Shown: positions 63,555-64,000 of the stretch, one piece after another | Position numbering within the stretch: position 1 is the stretch's first letter | Layout: the number at the start of each line of letters is the position of its first letter | NCBI GenBank assembly: GCA_037718865.1 | Contig: JBBJMP010000001.1 | Span: forward strand, 434,001-498,000 | DNA from: JADCRZ01 sp037718865 | GTDB lineage: Bacteria > Bacteroidota > Bacteroidia > Chitinophagales > Chitinophagaceae | Direction of reading: 5' to 3' | Length of the DNA: 64,000 bases | Notes under the pieces: generated by a model | The model's database searches: none | Seen by the model: the letters and a program-made list of their open reading frames with translations, nothing else | Told to the model about the DNA's origin: nothing | Made by a program: the position numbers and the translations under genes

Positions 63555-64000
63555 GCCGACCACTTCGTTGATCATTGCGGTTTATAACTGGCCGGAAGCA
63601 CTGGAATTATGTCTCAACAGTGTGCTCGCTCAATCTGAATTCCCAACCGAACTAATTATTGCTGACGATGGGTCGAAACCCCTCATTGGCGAACTTATAG
63701 AAAAGTATAAGGCCCGTTTATCAATACCCCTTAAACATATATGGCAGCCCGATGAAGGTTTTAAACTCGCGCAGATACGAAACAAGGCCGTGGCTGCAAG
63801 TGCGTGTGACTACATCATCCAGGTAGACGGTGACCTGATCCTGCATCCCTTCTTCATAAAAGATCATGTAGCTGTAGCCGAACAAGGACACTTTGTAGGC
63901 GGAAGCCGGGTGATCGTGAGTGAGTCTTTGTCCGCAAAGTTATTGTCTGAAAAAAAAATCAACGTGAGCCCGTTTCAGAAAGGTATCAGTAATAAATTTA
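63544..64000 (+). CDS. Glycosyltransferase family 2, partial (cut by window end)
   Basis: The first ~152 codons of a GT2 gene start at the ATG at 63544, inside the previous gene's last codons. The GT-A motifs are SLIIAVYNWPEALELCLNSV, IIADDGSKP, QIRNKAVAASACDYI and the DxD VDGDLILH. No stop occurs before the window edge. It belongs with the preceding GT2 in a surface-polysaccharide or LPS operon. Confidence 0.88.
   Translation, partial: MKNRPTTSLIIAVYNWPEALELCLNSVLAQSEFPTELIIADDGSKPLIGELIEKYKARLSIPLKHIWQPDEGFKLAQIRNKAVAASACDYIIQVDGDLILHPFFIKDHVAVAEQGHFVGGSRVIVSESLSAKLLSEKKINVSPFQKGISNKF

Overview
The window is chromosomal DNA from a member of the Bacteroidota, most likely the family Chitinophagaceae. 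This rests on a secreted hydrolase ending in a type IX secretion (Por) C-terminal sorting domain, DUF4920, LptC and ankyrin-type lipoproteins typical of the phylum, weak Shine-Dalgarno signals, several TAnnTTTG (-7 type) promoter boxes, and the conserved order LON-domain protein / coaX / outer-membrane barrel / lptC. No rRNA, CRISPR array or intact insertion sequence was seen. Several start codons were moved downstream, and two genes (coaX, rnhB) appear to use TTG.

Layout. 0-11.2 kb: S46 dipeptidyl-peptidase, NYN/OST-HTH protein, ankyrin-CHAT fusion, AlkA-like glycosylase, cysS, EEP hydrolase, two rhomboids (one lacking its catalytic Ser), rlmD. 11.4-19.5 kb: DUF4920 protein, three small Thr/Gly-rich lipoproteins, an outer-membrane barrel, a zinc metallopeptidase, an MFS exporter, an RRM protein, a YodC-like protein and a 5'-nucleotidase. 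19.6-24.3 kb: a deletion-fused pseudogene of a two-gene DNA-repair-like radical SAM locus, then the oxidative pentose phosphate operon gnd-zwf-pgl. 24.4-34.3 kb: Dabb and DUF2251 proteins, an acyl-CoA dehydrogenase, MarR with its operator, a T9SS-exported SGNH hydrolase with two PA14 repeats, an alpha/beta hydrolase / GT2 / ABC permease run, and an Lrp regulator.

34.4-34.85 kb holds the most unusual item: two tandem ~170-nt RNAs, each folding as a complete tRNA cloverleaf with a GUC anticodon loop but carrying a ~100-nt structured insert in the variable region, with a candidate promoter and terminator and with compensatory base changes between copies. It is followed by a gene-poor, decayed stretch and an accessory block (36.1-41.2 kb) of two ferritin-like proteins, two secreted proteins sharing an unrecognised domain (one fused to DUF4142) and an isochorismatase-PRC fusion. 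That block is bounded by remnants of a mobilisation (MobC-like) gene, a histidine kinase and other broken ORFs, so it looks like an old integrated element.

41.9-64 kb returns to core genes: CBM48-like protein, acylphosphatase, korB (without korA), a JmjC-like cupin, a YciO/TsaC-like protein, GNAT, rnhB, ctaA, a multi-pass patatin, lipid kinase, fabH, lysS, Gfo/Idh oxidoreductase, SDR, lptC, an outer-membrane barrel, coaX, LON-domain protein and three glycosyltransferases, the last cut by the window edge.

Intergenic spaces throughout carry dispersed repeats: a palindromic element built on AATCTGCGAATCTGCGGC (four copies) and several families of short-unit repeats, most of them arranged as imperfect inverted pairs.
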